From QHXW01 sp963768075 (GTDB lineage: Bacteria > Acidobacteriota > Terriglobia > Bryobacterales > Bryobacteraceae), in assembly GCA_963768075.1 (NCBI GenBank), contig CAVYHD010000033.1, positions 1,139,025 to 1,203,024 on the forward strand: a stretch of 64,000 nucleotides of DNA. Direction: 5' to 3'. Below, piece by piece: positions 18,500-26,894 of the stretch; the first letter of the stretch is position 1, and every line of letters starts with the position of its first letter. Below the pieces are notes generated by a model, which was not told where the DNA came from, did not search any database, and saw only the letters and a program-made list of their open reading frames with translations. The translations under genes were made by a program, and so were the position numbers.

Positions 18500-19075
18500 G
18501 ACTTTTCTCCTCCGCAACTCTACGCGGTTGTTGTGCCTGCCGGCTAACAGCAGCATTGGCGCGCGCTCTGCTGCGTTGGCATCTTACGGTGAAGTCAGCC
18601 GCGCGTCGCGCATGGCCGCTTAACACTGAACCGGCAATTGAACTCGCTCGGCATTCGGTTTGCAAGTCGCCACCGATGGCAGACTAAATCAATTCACTCC
18701 ATCGCGGGTGGGTATCAGTGCAATGTCGAAAAAGGTAAGAAAACAATACCGAGGTTTATGGCGGGTTGACCGCTCTTCAGAAAACGACAGATTGCGCGCC
18801 GGTTGCTGATCCATCACTCGCCATCCGCGCAGCGGCCGGGCAATTCAACCCAAAAGACCGGCAAGGCCGCCCTCGTGCGCGCCCGCCGCGCGCGAGGTCG
18901 CCACCCTATACCTTCGTATCGGTTCTCTGATTTCTTCCGATATCGCGCCCCTACCTAGGTTCAGTAGAGCGATTGATCTGATCTTAATTAGTCTGCCCCT
19001 CGGGTCCGCTGGCCGGCGTGTAGGTCATTTGGCGCCGTAAGACCCCTAGCCCGGCCAAAAGGAGGGGAGAAGACC
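18500..19075. other. Intergenic region with element copy D
   Basis: 576 bp between divergent genes. No gene supported. Holds the promoter of the 18155 gene and element copy D. Confidence 0.45.
18913..18979 (+). promoter_or_regulatory. Shared upstream element, copy D
   Basis: Same spacing as copies A and B: GTAT at positions 4-7, TTCCGA at 23-28, and GTTCAGTAGAGC at 47-58. The GGGAA half of the hairpin is not conserved. It lies 97 bp before the ATG at 19076, almost the same distance as copy A from its paralogous gene. Confidence 0.5.
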
Positions 19076-19267
19076 ATGAATCACTCGATGCAAAGCGTCG
19101 ACGGCAAGACCCACTTTAAGATTGTCGTCGTTGGCCTGTTATGTGCGACCTTGGTCGCGATGATCGGCGCATTCGCGCATGTCAGCGACATCGATCTTGG
19201 CACCGCGCCGCTGGTCAAGGCCAGCCATTCTACGACCCTGAGCGGGCGGTTACCCGCCATTCGATAA
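19076..19267 (+). CDS. Single-helix mini-protein of the MNHSM family (paralogue of 10539)
   Basis: A 63-residue protein from ATG at 19076, which has a very strong AGGAGGGGAG site. It begins MNHSMQSVDGKTHFKIVVVG and has one helix (about 13-33). The match with the 10539 product is over the start, the THxK motif, the helix and a KAS segment. The two genes share the upstream element, so they are probably co-regulated. Unknown function; a small membrane protein modulating a partner is possible. Confidence 0.8.
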   Translation: MNHSMQSVDGKTHFKIVVVGLLCATLVAMIGAFAHVSDIDLGTAPLVKASHSTTLSGRLPAIR

Positions 19268-19352
19268 CGTCCACACCACTCCCGCGGTTGGAACAGGCGA
19301 TTAAAGCGCCAAAGGAAGAAGCTGGCGTTTGTTATGTAGGAGGGCACGCGTC

Positions 19353-19469
19353 ATGCTGGCGCGAATCAAGCGACGTCTGAGCAATCACGCCCCGCACTAT
19401 GACCCCATCGAGTTTCTGATGCTTGCAGCCGGTGTCGTGTTCATCGTTTTCATCGCATTTGAGCTCTGA
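19353..19469 (+). CDS. 38-residue single-helix mini-protein
   Basis: ATG at 19353 with AGGAGGG at 11 bp. The basic start MLARIKRRLSNHAPHYDPIE is followed by a hydrophobic helix (FLMLAAGVVFIVFIAF). It lies 86 bp after the MNHSM gene and may be in its transcript. Not long enough for routine gene callers. Function unknown. Confidence 0.65.
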   Translation: MLARIKRRLSNHAPHYDPIEFLMLAAGVVFIVFIAFEL

Positions 19470-19671
19470 CGTTGGGCGAACGAGCCGCGCTCATCGGCGA
19501 CAAGCTGCCGAATAGTGTTGGTCGCTCCGTTCAGATTTCTGTGGTCTGCGCCCGGGACCTTGGCGCAAATGAACGCCAACTCTGCTACAATGATGGACGA
19601 TCGGCGGCATCCTCGGGATTCCCATAGGCGACGGAAGCGCGAGTGCGCCCGACCCGCTGGATCCGCGCACA

Positions 19672-20199
19672 GTGAAACTGGGCACCGCGAGGGGCGTGGT
19701 GGAAAAAATCTGGCAATGGTTTGCGGAGATTGTTGCGGCCTTGAGCAAGGTGACCCAGCATTTTTCGCGACCTGGGCATGTCACGTCGAATATCACGGCT
19801 GAAAGTCCGACCGAACGCGCTGCGGTGAAAACCGGAGCCATCGCCGTCGAGCATAGCGTTGCCGAATCGCCTGCAACAACTTTTTACACTGGCCCCGCCG
19901 CCGCCAATTCGAAGATCGGCCAGGGCGCTCAGGTTAACGGCGCAGCTATCTTCCCCGACGATCAGGAAATTCAACGCCGACGCGATTTGGTTAGAACACT
20001 GTTTAACGACTTCTGGAGCGCATCGGACAATAAGCCGGCCTCTTTCGCAGATCGCCTAGACCAAGCCGAGACCTATCTTAACGAGCGGCTGACCGCGAGC
20101 GGCGAGGTTTGGCGGCTCGACGGCAAGACACGGGCAATGCTCGGGTTGCCTCCTCGATCAAATTTGCCGAATGAGGCAAAGCGCGCATCGGGCCACTGA
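19672..20199 (+). CDS. Protein of unknown function, about 175 residues
   Basis: An open frame from GTG at 19672 to 20199; the preceding in-frame stop is close to 19580, so the true start is between the two and uncertain. The N-terminal part is amphipathic (VVEKIWQWFAEIVAALSKVT), the middle is Ala/Thr-rich, and the C-terminal part (about 95-165) is helical with DLVRTLFNDFWSASDNKPAS and ADRLDQAETYLNERLTA. No family known to me. The codon use fits a real gene, but this remains a moderate call. Confidence 0.55.
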   Translation: MKLGTARGVVEKIWQWFAEIVAALSKVTQHFSRPGHVTSNITAESPTERAAVKTGAIAVEHSVAESPATTFYTGPAAANSKIGQGAQVNGAAIFPDDQEIQRRRDLVRTLFNDFWSASDNKPASFADRLDQAETYLNERLTASGEVWRLDGKTRAMLGLPPRSNLPNEAKRASGH

Positions 20200-20572
20200 G
20201 CCGCCGCGTCAGCCAATATGGGTAGCAGCGTCAGGTAGAGGACTGGGCGTGAACTCATAAACACGCGGCCATTGTCTGCTTTCGGGTAACGCGGGCATCG
20301 CACGGAGTTTTCGCCATGTCCGCCTTTGATCCGCAACGGCATCGATGTGTTCGCGACTGGCGATCGGACGGTCAAGACGATCGTCCGGGGCGAAGAAAAG
20401 CCCGCTCCTCATCTTTGAAGATCGATGGCTTGAGCTTTCCATCGAGGTCAGAAAATCAACCGCACTGACGCCTGCATTCTGCTAACGTCCTCAGGGGTGC
20501 TTTCCGAAGAGGAAGGCATTCCGATGTGGAAAGCGTGCTCGTAAGACAGCAATTCAACCGGGGAGAACGACC
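20200..20572. other. Intergenic region
   Basis: 373 bp with no convincing gene or repeat; it holds the promoter for the gene at 20573. Confidence 0.4.
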
Positions 20573-21088
20573 ATGTCTGAATTACTTGCGCTGTCAGTGA
20601 GTGTCGCCGTACTCGGCGGCATCTGGGCATTTATCGCGCTCGGCCCTTTGGCCGCCTTCGCTCTTGTTTGGGTCGGGTTCATCGCGGCAGGCTGCTTCTT
20701 TGCTGCGGGTGGCGATATCAAGGCGCTCACTAAGACGATCGCCGGCATGATCTATGGTGCCGTGATCGCCTGGATTGCGCTTTTTATCATCGCCAAAGTT
20801 CCGGTGCCGGCATTAGGGACGGTTTGGCCGGCGATCGTCGTCGGGGTTACGGTCTTCTTTCTCGTTATCGTCGCCTCTGTCGATCTGCTCTCCTGCGTCC
20901 CGGCCAATGTCTTCGGCTACGCGGCGCTGGTCGGCTACACGTTGTCGGCGGGCAAGTTGGATGCGCTGACCGCCGCGGACAATTCCAATCCGCTGGTCCT
21001 CATCATCGTCTCCTCCGTATTGGGCGGTGTGCTCGGCTACCTCATGGGCCAATTGGCTGGTGTGCTGAAGGGCAAGGTGGCCAAATAG
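20573..21088 (+). CDS. DUF1097 family integral membrane protein
   Basis: A 171-residue protein with about five or six membrane helices. ATG 20573 follows GGGGAGAA. Typical DUF1097 features are the first-helix pair (LGGIWAFIALGPLAAFALVW), the helix FLVIVASVDLLSCVPANVFG and the last helix with SSVLGGVLGYLMGQL. YcdZ of E. coli belongs to the same family; its function is not known. It stands alone on the plus strand between intergenic regions. Confidence 0.8.
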   Translation: MSELLALSVSVAVLGGIWAFIALGPLAAFALVWVGFIAAGCFFAAGGDIKALTKTIAGMIYGAVIAWIALFIIAKVPVPALGTVWPAIVVGVTVFFLVIVASVDLLSCVPANVFGYAALVGYTLSAGKLDALTAADNSNPLVLIIVSSVLGGVLGYLMGQLAGVLKGKVAK

Positions 21089-21195
21089 CCTACTGATCTG
21101 CCCGCGATGCTGCCTGCACCGATTTTCTCGGGAAGATCGGTGCAGCAATCTGAGCTCCGCCGCGATCGTTTGTGGGCTCGGTTAGCCGTCACGAT

Positions 21196-21405
21196 TTAAT
21201 GGCGCCACGCGAGCCAGCCCACGAAGAGGCAGCCGCCGAATAGGATGGCGCCGATCGCAATCCAGTTGAGCACAAGCAGCCACAGCGGCATCGCCTGCAC
21301 CTTGACTTGTTGTAGCAACGCCTGATCTTGCTCGCGTCGCACCGCAGCCGCGAAATCAAGACGGCGGACCTGTTCGATGAGATCAGGTTGTATGTGCTTG
21401 CTCAT
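21196..21405 (-). CDS. 69-residue protein with C-terminal membrane helix
   Basis: ATG at 21405 is favoured by GAAGG just upstream. A polar, helical N-terminus (MSKHIQPDLIEQVRRLDFAA, then RREQDQALLQQVKVQ) leads to a single hydrophobic helix and the end VGWLAWRH. It looks like a tail-anchored or single-pass protein. It lies only 11 bp after the stop at 21417, so it is probably co-transcribed with the upstream gene. Confidence 0.62.
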   Translation of the reverse strand: MSKHIQPDLIEQVRRLDFAAAVRREQDQALLQQVKVQAMPLWLLVLNWIAIGAILFGGCLFVGWLAWRH

Positions 21406-21416
21406 CGCCTTCAGGG

Positions 21417-21644
21417 TTACTTCCAATGGAACTCCGGCAGTCGGGTGAGCGACCCATCTCGCCCGATCGATGGGAATGGAGGCCATTCTCGCGCGGAGTC
21501 GCTTAGTCGGCCAAGCGTGTCGGACCACACTGCCCACAAATCAGCCAACCGTCGCCAAGCCTTTTGTCCATCGTGGTTAGACGAACGTTCCGCCGCGATC
21601 AGACACTCGGCAGCCCTGTTTTTGCACTGGGCTACACTCATCAT
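21417..21644 (-). CDS. Small cytoplasmic helical protein, unknown function
   Basis: A 75-residue protein from ATG ATG at 21644, with a GGGGGG site upstream. It begins MMSVAQCKNRAAECLIAAER, a pattern (Cys-x2-RAxxC, then a helix with RLADLW) seen in numerous short Bradyrhizobium proteins. One related small protein, without the cysteines, is encoded at 54526 (YAKEA, LLDLARVWTQAA). Function unknown. Confidence 0.62.
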   Translation of the reverse strand: MMSVAQCKNRAAECLIAAERSSNHDGQKAWRRLADLWAVWSDTLGRLSDSAREWPPFPSIGRDGSLTRLPEFHWK

Positions 21645-21855
21645 TGTCGCACCCCCCAAAAAGCTACAGACCCGAAATAGCTTTACTCCTACGCTTTGGG
21701 AGACCAAGTCGATTGTGGGTGCTTGGTTTGGAGTGCCGAAGTTATGCCCGTTGTGCACAGCATGCTCGTGCTTTCGCGCTGCCACGCGTTACTTGCCCGT
21801 TGCATCGCTGGCAAACTCAAGTCTCATGATTTGTACCAAAGAACGAGGGAACAAC

Positions 21856-22083
21856 GTGCCATTTCTCGATAGGCGTGCGTGTATTCCCGTGATTGGCGTC
21901 TTGTTGTCAATTTCCACTTCGTCACTACTTGCCGCGCAGCCGCCAAGAAACGGATGCCGAGCCGTCTCCAAGATCGAATACAACAGCGCCAAAAACCAAT
22001 ACCTGTTGATCAGCAGGTTCCGTAGGTACGTCCGAACAGGGCACTTTTGGCGGCACTATTACTGGCAGTGTCCCTTACAGTGA
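21856..22083 (+). CDS. Small exported protein, unknown function
   Basis: A 75-residue product from GTG at 21856, with AGGGA upstream. The signal peptide (CIPVIGVLLSISTSSLLA) is followed by QPPRNGCRAVSKIEYNSAKN and a C-terminus rich in aromatic and basic residues (YVRTGHFWRHYYWQCPLQ) with a second Cys. This pattern of two cysteines and a Trp/Tyr-rich end is a recurrent exported family in rhizobia. Role unknown. Confidence 0.68.
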   Translation: MPFLDRRACIPVIGVLLSISTSSLLAAQPPRNGCRAVSKIEYNSAKNQYLLISRFRRYVRTGHFWRHYYWQCPLQ

Positions 22084-22223
22084 GGAGAGCAGCGAGCGGC
22101 TAACCGCGGACGCGAGGAGAGTGCCGTCATCCCCGTGACAGCGAATGATCGCTGCGCATCGCCGGGTGTAGCGGACCTAAATCGGCTCTCAGGAGTTACC
22201 GAACGAGAGGCATAGGAGGCCGC

Positions 22224-22415
22224 ATGCTGGATTTCGCGATGTTCGCGGCGGTTATTGTAGTCACCGCGTTCGCCATTATCGGCGGCCTTTATCTTTTGTT
22301 CCGACACGCCCGGCCACAACGCAATCAGAAATCCAAAAGGTTCATGACGTCGAAATCTAAGATAAGCGCACCATTGACGCTGCAGCTAGTGGATGGGCGC
22401 TTACTGACACCCTGA
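22224..22415 (+). CDS. 63-residue single-helix protein
   Basis: ATG at 22224 with AGGAGG upstream. One helix (about 4-26, FAMFAAVIVVTAFAIIGGLY) and a basic tail with ISAPLTLQLVDGRLLTP at the end. No family known. Fits the run of small membrane proteins in 14.8-22.4 kb. Confidence 0.62.
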   Translation: MLDFAMFAAVIVVTAFAIIGGLYLLFRHARPQRNQKSKRFMTSKSKISAPLTLQLVDGRLLTP

Positions 22416-23130
22416 GAGGCCGCATTAAGCCACACCGCGCGGCGTGGACGGGGATAGGGACGTAAATAGGTCGAGGGCTATCAAACAAATCAATGAGTCA
22501 AATCAATCGCTTGGCCGTTGTGTCATGGCGGAGGGACTGTCCGCCAATATTTGAATATAATCTTTATATGTCAGTATATTAGCGCGAGACATGGCTTCTA
22601 CCCACAAACCGGCCCACAAGAGCTCGCGCGGCTGATCAGCTCGACGCGCGGTCCCCAAAAACAACCTAAGGCAAAACACGATTGCATTTGCGGGGGCGGA
22701 AGTTTGGACGCGCAAATTCCTTTCCGCAATGGAACCGTGGTTCGTCATTACCGCAGGCGACACCTCAGGCTCGACTGAAACTGCCGGTCGGCGCCGATAA
22801 GACGATCGACTAACCCTCGGCGACTGCCGCTTCTAGCCCAAAGCTGACATGCCAAGTACGTCGATCAATGTCCGGTATTGGGAAGAGCAGACATGACGCC
22901 GACGTGCCGTCATGTCGCCTTTTGAACTGTTGCGGAAGTCGAGTTTGAATCGCAGTAGTTGAGTGGCGACGGCGTCGGCAAAGTCGCCGAGGATGGGGGT
23001 TTGTCGCTCGATGGCGTGTTAAGTTAGGATGATCCGGTTTGCGAAGGGCTGGCGTCATGCCGATTTGACGCCTTGGCTGAAGCTGGTCTCCAGCCGGCGA
23101 AGCGATGCCCGCTCGGCCTAGGAGCCATCA
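22416..23130. other. Long intergenic region with an AT-rich segment and a hairpin
   Basis: 715 bp without a convincing protein gene. Around 22540-22590 it is AT-rich (possible promoter). A terminator-like hairpin is at 22889-22915. A small RNA between the two is possible but untested. Confidence 0.4.
22889..22915 (+). terminator. Intrinsic-terminator-like hairpin
   Basis: A perfect 9-bp stem GACATGACG with its complement, a 9-base loop, then GCC and TTTT. No gene on the plus strand ends nearby. Confidence 0.55.
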
Positions 23131-23586
23131 ATGAATGAACCGCTGGTCGTGCGACGCGAGACCCAGATCGCGGCTCCGCCCGCCACTGTTTTCGCCTTCC
23201 TGACGGATCCGGAAAAGATCGTCAGCTGGGTGGGCCTCGAAGCGACGACGGAAGCCCATCCGGGCGGCCTCTATCTTCTCAAAGGCGTCGCCGGCGACCA
23301 CGCCCGCGTGGCGCGCGGCGCGTTCCGAGAGGTCGTGCCGGTCCACCGTCTCGCCTACACCTTCGGTTGGGAGGGTGGCCAAGAAGTGCCACCTGGATCG
23401 AGCTTGATCGAGATCGATCTGATCGAGCGCGACGGCGGCACGTTGTTGCGCATGACCCATAGCGGCCTTCCCAACGAGGCGCAGTGCGTTAGCCATAATA
23501 CGGGCTGGGCGCACTATCTGGACCGGCTCACCATTGCGGCGGGCGGCGGAAATCCCGGCATCGATCAGGGACCAGCGCAGCGCTGA
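23131..23586 (+). CDS. SRPBCC (AHSA1-like) domain protein
   Basis: A 151-residue protein of the START/Bet v 1-like fold. It begins with the family pattern RRETQIAAPPATVFAFLTDP, followed by KIVSWVGLEA, a central FREVVPVHRLAYTFGWEGG, and the C-terminal LRMTHSGLPNEAQ and HNTGWAHYLDRL (helix). Such proteins bind hydrophobic ligands or chaperone-type clients; often they are toxin/antitoxin-like ArsR partners, but no ArsR gene is adjacent. ATG at 23131 (AGGAG) is the start. Monocistronic as far as can be seen. Confidence 0.88.
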   Translation: MNEPLVVRRETQIAAPPATVFAFLTDPEKIVSWVGLEATTEAHPGGLYLLKGVAGDHARVARGAFREVVPVHRLAYTFGWEGGQEVPPGSSLIEIDLIERDGGTLLRMTHSGLPNEAQCVSHNTGWAHYLDRLTIAAGGGNPGIDQGPAQR

Positions 23587-23718
23587 TTTGGGTCGCCGGC
23601 CGCTCTGAGCGGCGGACTTCGCTAACGCGTCGGATCATCTCTGAAGCAAAGGCCGCATTGACGCGCAGCTTGAGGGAAAGGTCGTGACAACAATGGTGCG
23701 TCAACCCATGATCGCCCG

Positions 23719-24813
23719 ATGGCGCTTTCTTCGACTCTTTCTTGGCTCGTTGATGCCGCCGCCTATAGCACGGGCGCCGATCGGTTCTTGGCAGAACTCG
23801 GCTCCCATCTGCTCGCCGACGGCCTGCCGCTCTCTGGCGGCGCCTTGACGCTTGATATTCCGCACCCGCTCATTGCCAGGCGCACCTGGCTGTGGCGCGG
23901 CGACAGCGGAGAAGTCATCGAGGCTTTGGGGTTCACGCCAGGAGGACCGGCGGCAGCGTCTGTGGCAAACACACCCAACGATGCCGGCCGGCGCTGGCTC
24001 GCCGGAATTGCGGCGGGCCTTGAGCACAAGGACACGATAGGCTTAAGGTGCAATGGGCCTTTGCTCAGCTGGATCGGCCCGCGTCCGTTTACGCCGAGCG
24101 AGGCCAATGAACTGCATGAGGCCGCACGCTTCGCCGCGGCGCCGCTTGCCGCCCTCGCCGCGCACGCCACATTGACGGCGGCCCTGGAAGCCTATCTCGG
24201 CCGACGCAGCGCGGCGCGGGTGCTGGCGGCACCCCTAGGCCGCAATATCGGCGAGACCATCCAGGCGGCGCTCCTCTACGCCGATCTGCGCGGCTTTACG
24301 ACGCTGTCAGATAACAATCCTCCCGCCGTGGTCATCGCAGCGCTGGATGCCTGGTTCGATCGCATCGCGGGCGCGGTACATGCCTTCGGCGGCGAGGTGC
24401 TAAAGTTTATCGGCGACGGGGTGCTGGCGATCTTTCCGATCGTCGGAGGAACGCCGCACAGCGCCTGCGATGCTGCATTGCGCGCGGTGTCGGCCGCGCG
24501 CATCGGCATGGCACATCTCGATGAGCAGCGGCTTCGGCAAGGGTTGCCGGCTCTACCCTTCGGCGCCGCTTTGCATCTTGGCGAGATTCTCTGGGGCAAT
24601 ATCGGCGCGGCGGATCGCCTGGATTTCACCGCCATCGGCCCCGCCGTCAATTTAGTCAGCCGGCTGGAGGGGCTGTGCAAACCGCTGCGCAAAACGGTGC
24701 TTGTGTCCGGCGCGCTTGCCGCCGAGACGGAGATGCCGCTGGTCGCGCTTGGAACGCATGTGCTCCGCGGAATCGCATCGCCATGCCTGGTCTTCACCCT
24801 GCCGGAGAATTAA
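23719..24813 (+). CDS. Class III adenylate/guanylate cyclase
   Basis: A 364-residue cytoplasmic protein that makes cAMP or cGMP. The N-terminal half (1-165) has no recognised domain. The C-terminal catalytic domain (about 180-345) has the metal-binding aspartates D189 (LYADLRGFT) and D233 (FIGDGVLAIFP), and the later segments GEILWGNIGAADRLDFTAIG and VNLVSRLEGLCK. The substrate-specifying residues resemble adenylate cyclases of rhizobia. It could supply ligand for cNMP-binding proteins such as the one at 5123; this is inference. ATG 23719 has only a weak ribosome site. Confidence 0.88.
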   Translation: MALSSTLSWLVDAAAYSTGADRFLAELGSHLLADGLPLSGGALTLDIPHPLIARRTWLWRGDSGEVIEALGFTPGGPAAASVANTPNDAGRRWLAGIAAGLEHKDTIGLRCNGPLLSWIGPRPFTPSEANELHEAARFAAAPLAALAAHATLTAALEAYLGRRSAARVLAAPLGRNIGETIQAALLYADLRGFTTLSDNNPPAVVIAALDAWFDRIAGAVHAFGGEVLKFIGDGVLAIFPIVGGTPHSACDAALRAVSAARIGMAHLDEQRLRQGLPALPFGAALHLGEILWGNIGAADRLDFTAIGPAVNLVSRLEGLCKPLRKTVLVSGALAAETEMPLVALGTHVLRGIASPCLVFTLPEN

Positions 24814-24997
24814 GCCGGCGCGAGACCCCCGCGCTGGACGGTCAAGAAGCCTATCTCTGCCGTTGAGGCACAGGTGGTGAGAGAACTAAATTTGGCAAAT
24901 GCCTCAATGCCGAGTTTCTTCTTCCCTGTCTCCCGCACTTCGGCAAGGAATGGGTGGCACGACCTTGGCGTCGCCGCAACTGTATGAACCGCTTCGA

Positions 24998-25232
24998 TTA
25001 AAGGAACGACAGCCAGCCGACAACGATCTCCCGGCTTATTGCTTCAACCGTCGAAGCGTTGACCCCAAACCTCTGGGCTATCTTTCGCACCCCTCGGTGC
25101 GTCGAGGGGCCTTAAGAGCGGCCACTGCTTGAGCAATATATCCTTCATGGCGTTTGCCCTCTCTCCGCGCCCTTACAAGGCCGGCGCGCACCGTTTCCTG
25201 AATGATGCGCACCTTCGAGGCTCCCGCACCCA
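24998..25232 (-). pseudogene. Serine recombinase (resolvase/invertase) C-terminal remnant
   Basis: Only the end of a resolvase-type recombinase is left. In one frame: VRIIQETVRAGLVRARREGK, then AVAALKAPRRTEG; after one missing base near 25080 the other frame gives VRKIAQRFGVNASTVEAISR, the Hin-type helix-turn-helix, ending at 24998. The catalytic N-terminal domain is absent. This marks an old mobile-element insertion before the DUF2182 gene. Confidence 0.6.
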
Positions 25233-25281
25233 ACCGCAAATGGATTGCCTCAGTCTTTGTCGATTATGAGGTCCTCGCTAT

Positions 25282-26100
25282 TCAAGCATGTTGGAACAGT
25301 AACCAGACGCCGGCTGCGATGAGGGCGAGACCGGCGAGGCGGGCGACATGCCGACCGAACGGCACCACCTTCTCAAATAACACCAGGACCGCGAGCGCAG
25401 CGATCCAAAAAAGATTCATGACGCCGCCGACGAACAACAGCGTCATCAACGCCCAGCAGCAGCCGACGCAGTAGAGACCGTGGCGAAAGCCGAGCGCCAG
25501 TGCGCCGCTCGCCTCGCGGCGAAAACCACCGTGGCGCATAATAAAGGTGAGTGGCGCCTGGCAATAGGACAGGCAGGTGTCCTTGAACGGTGTCCACTGG
25601 TAGAGACCCGTGGCAATCAGTACGACGGCGCCCAGGATATTGCTCGCGCTTTCCATCATCGGCGTAAGGAGCGCGGCGCGCTCAAGCGCCCATTGCGCCG
25701 ACGTCGCGGCGAGCGCGAATGTGATCCACGATAGTAAATAGCCGCATGCGAACCACGCGCTCTCGGCGAATGGCTGACCTTGCAAAGCTGCCTGCCGCCC
25801 GACGCGCGCATAAACCAGGATCATCGGCGCAACCGACGGCGTCATCATGCCGATCATCATGACGGCCCACATCGCAAACATGTAGCCGAACTCAAACGGC
25901 TTCCAGGGTTCGCTCGCCGGCATCATCCAGCCCTGACCGGCTGGAATCATGCGAAATCCGGTCATGTCCATGCCGCCCATCCACATATCATTGGCGAGCC
26001 AGACGAGGTCAGCCCAGGCAAGCACGGTGACGATCGCGAGCGCGGCAATGACGATGACGCGGTCGCGCCGCAATACTGCTTCGAGCGACCCGCCGCTCAT
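25282..26100 (-). CDS. DUF2182 integral membrane protein (predicted metal-binding)
   Basis: A 272-residue protein with about six helices. The loop after helix 1 is methionine-rich (MWMGGMDMTGFRM, 39-51, and WMMPASEP, 58-65), and later come MMIGMMTPSVAPM (81-93), KDTCLSYC (C176, C180) and CVGCCW (C211, C214, C215). Met- and Cys-rich sites like these often bind copper. Members of DUF2182 are annotated as predicted metal-binding membrane proteins. It lies 4 bp after the stop of a DUF1326 gene and is surely in one operon with it. Confidence 0.85.
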   Translation of the reverse strand: MSGGSLEAVLRRDRVIVIAALAIVTVLAWADLVWLANDMWMGGMDMTGFRMIPAGQGWMMPASEPWKPFEFGYMFAMWAVMMIGMMTPSVAPMILVYARVGRQAALQGQPFAESAWFACGYLLSWITFALAATSAQWALERAALLTPMMESASNILGAVVLIATGLYQWTPFKDTCLSYCQAPLTFIMRHGGFRREASGALALGFRHGLYCVGCCWALMTLLFVGGVMNLFWIAALAVLVLFEKVVPFGRHVARLAGLALIAAGVWLLFQHA

Positions 26101-26104
26101 GGAA

Positions 26105-26740
26105 TTATTTTACGATGCCGCTCTGGCACAGATTGACGTGAGCGAACTGGCCGTAGGAATCGGCGAGGTTCATCTGGATGGGACGCGACACTTTCGTCCA
26201 GCCGCGCCCCATTTCAGCAAGCGAATATTCAAACCCATTAGGAATATCGATACGCGCACGATGCTCCGCGCCTGTGACGGGATTTTTGATCGGCTCGCCG
26301 CGGCCTTCGGTGACACCGCGCACAACCAGCCGGGCCTTACGGGCGTCGATATCGACGGCGAAGTCGATGGGCGCGAAGATCGGCTCGTGCATTTTTTCCA
26401 AGGTGGTGGAGAACACCTGGAAGATAGTGGCGCCAGGCTCGGTATCCTGGCCGCTGAGAATGCGAAGCAGCGCCCCGCGCTGCGCCTCCGTCGCTCGCTC
26501 GTCGATGACGACAGCCGCCTCGCCCTTGCCCTCGTGGATAGCACCGGGCCAGCGGAAAATACCGACGAACCGCAAACCGTCGAGCCGTGTATCGCCGTGA
26601 TGGCCCTGATCAATCTGCATGCCCGCGACGGCCTCGCAGTTGCCGTGGGTCGGCAGCGCATTGAATTGGCATGGACAGCCGTAGGCGCAGTTACAATTTG
26701 CGAATTCACGCGCCTTGATCGTCCATTTCACGTCGGTCAT
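26105..26740 (-). CDS. DUF1326 protein, copy 1
   Basis: A 211-residue cytoplasmic protein without signal peptide. The start holds a cysteine motif NCNCAYGCPCQF (C16, C18, C22, C24) with another Cys at 35; spacing CxCx3CxC-x10-C is identical in the second copy. Also conserved are GHHGDTRLDGLRFVGIFRWP, EGKGEAAVVIDERA and QREALLRILSG-type segments. Start ATG 26740. The role is not known; the cysteine cluster suggests a metal site or redox function. It overlaps in transcription unit with the DUF2182 gene downstream. Confidence 0.88.
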   Translation of the reverse strand: MTDVKWTIKAREFANCNCAYGCPCQFNALPTHGNCEAVAGMQIDQGHHGDTRLDGLRFVGIFRWPGAIHEGKGEAAVVIDERATEAQRGALLRILSGQDTEPGATIFQVFSTTLEKMHEPIFAPIDFAVDIDARKARLVVRGVTEGRGEPIKNPVTGAEHRARIDIPNGFEYSLAEMGRGWTKVSRPIQMNLADSYGQFAHVNLCQSGIVK

Positions 26741-26894
26741 GTCGCCCTCGCCGTCGCGGGTCGGATATTAACCCACACAATAAAATCTAACATAAAGTGG
26801 GTGTCAGCGCGATGAGAAAAGGAATTGCTGACGACCGTTGTGCCGACGTCGGGGGATGTCTCAAGCTGTCAGAAACGAAAGTTGGCACGAGCGA

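Noticed and set aside
9345..22415. Search for general-stress sigma (EcfG) promoters GGAAC-N16/17-CGTT
   Set aside because: GGAAC occurs (for example near 14270, 14977, 15208, 21847) but no CGTT was found at the right distance, so EcfG control is not claimed.
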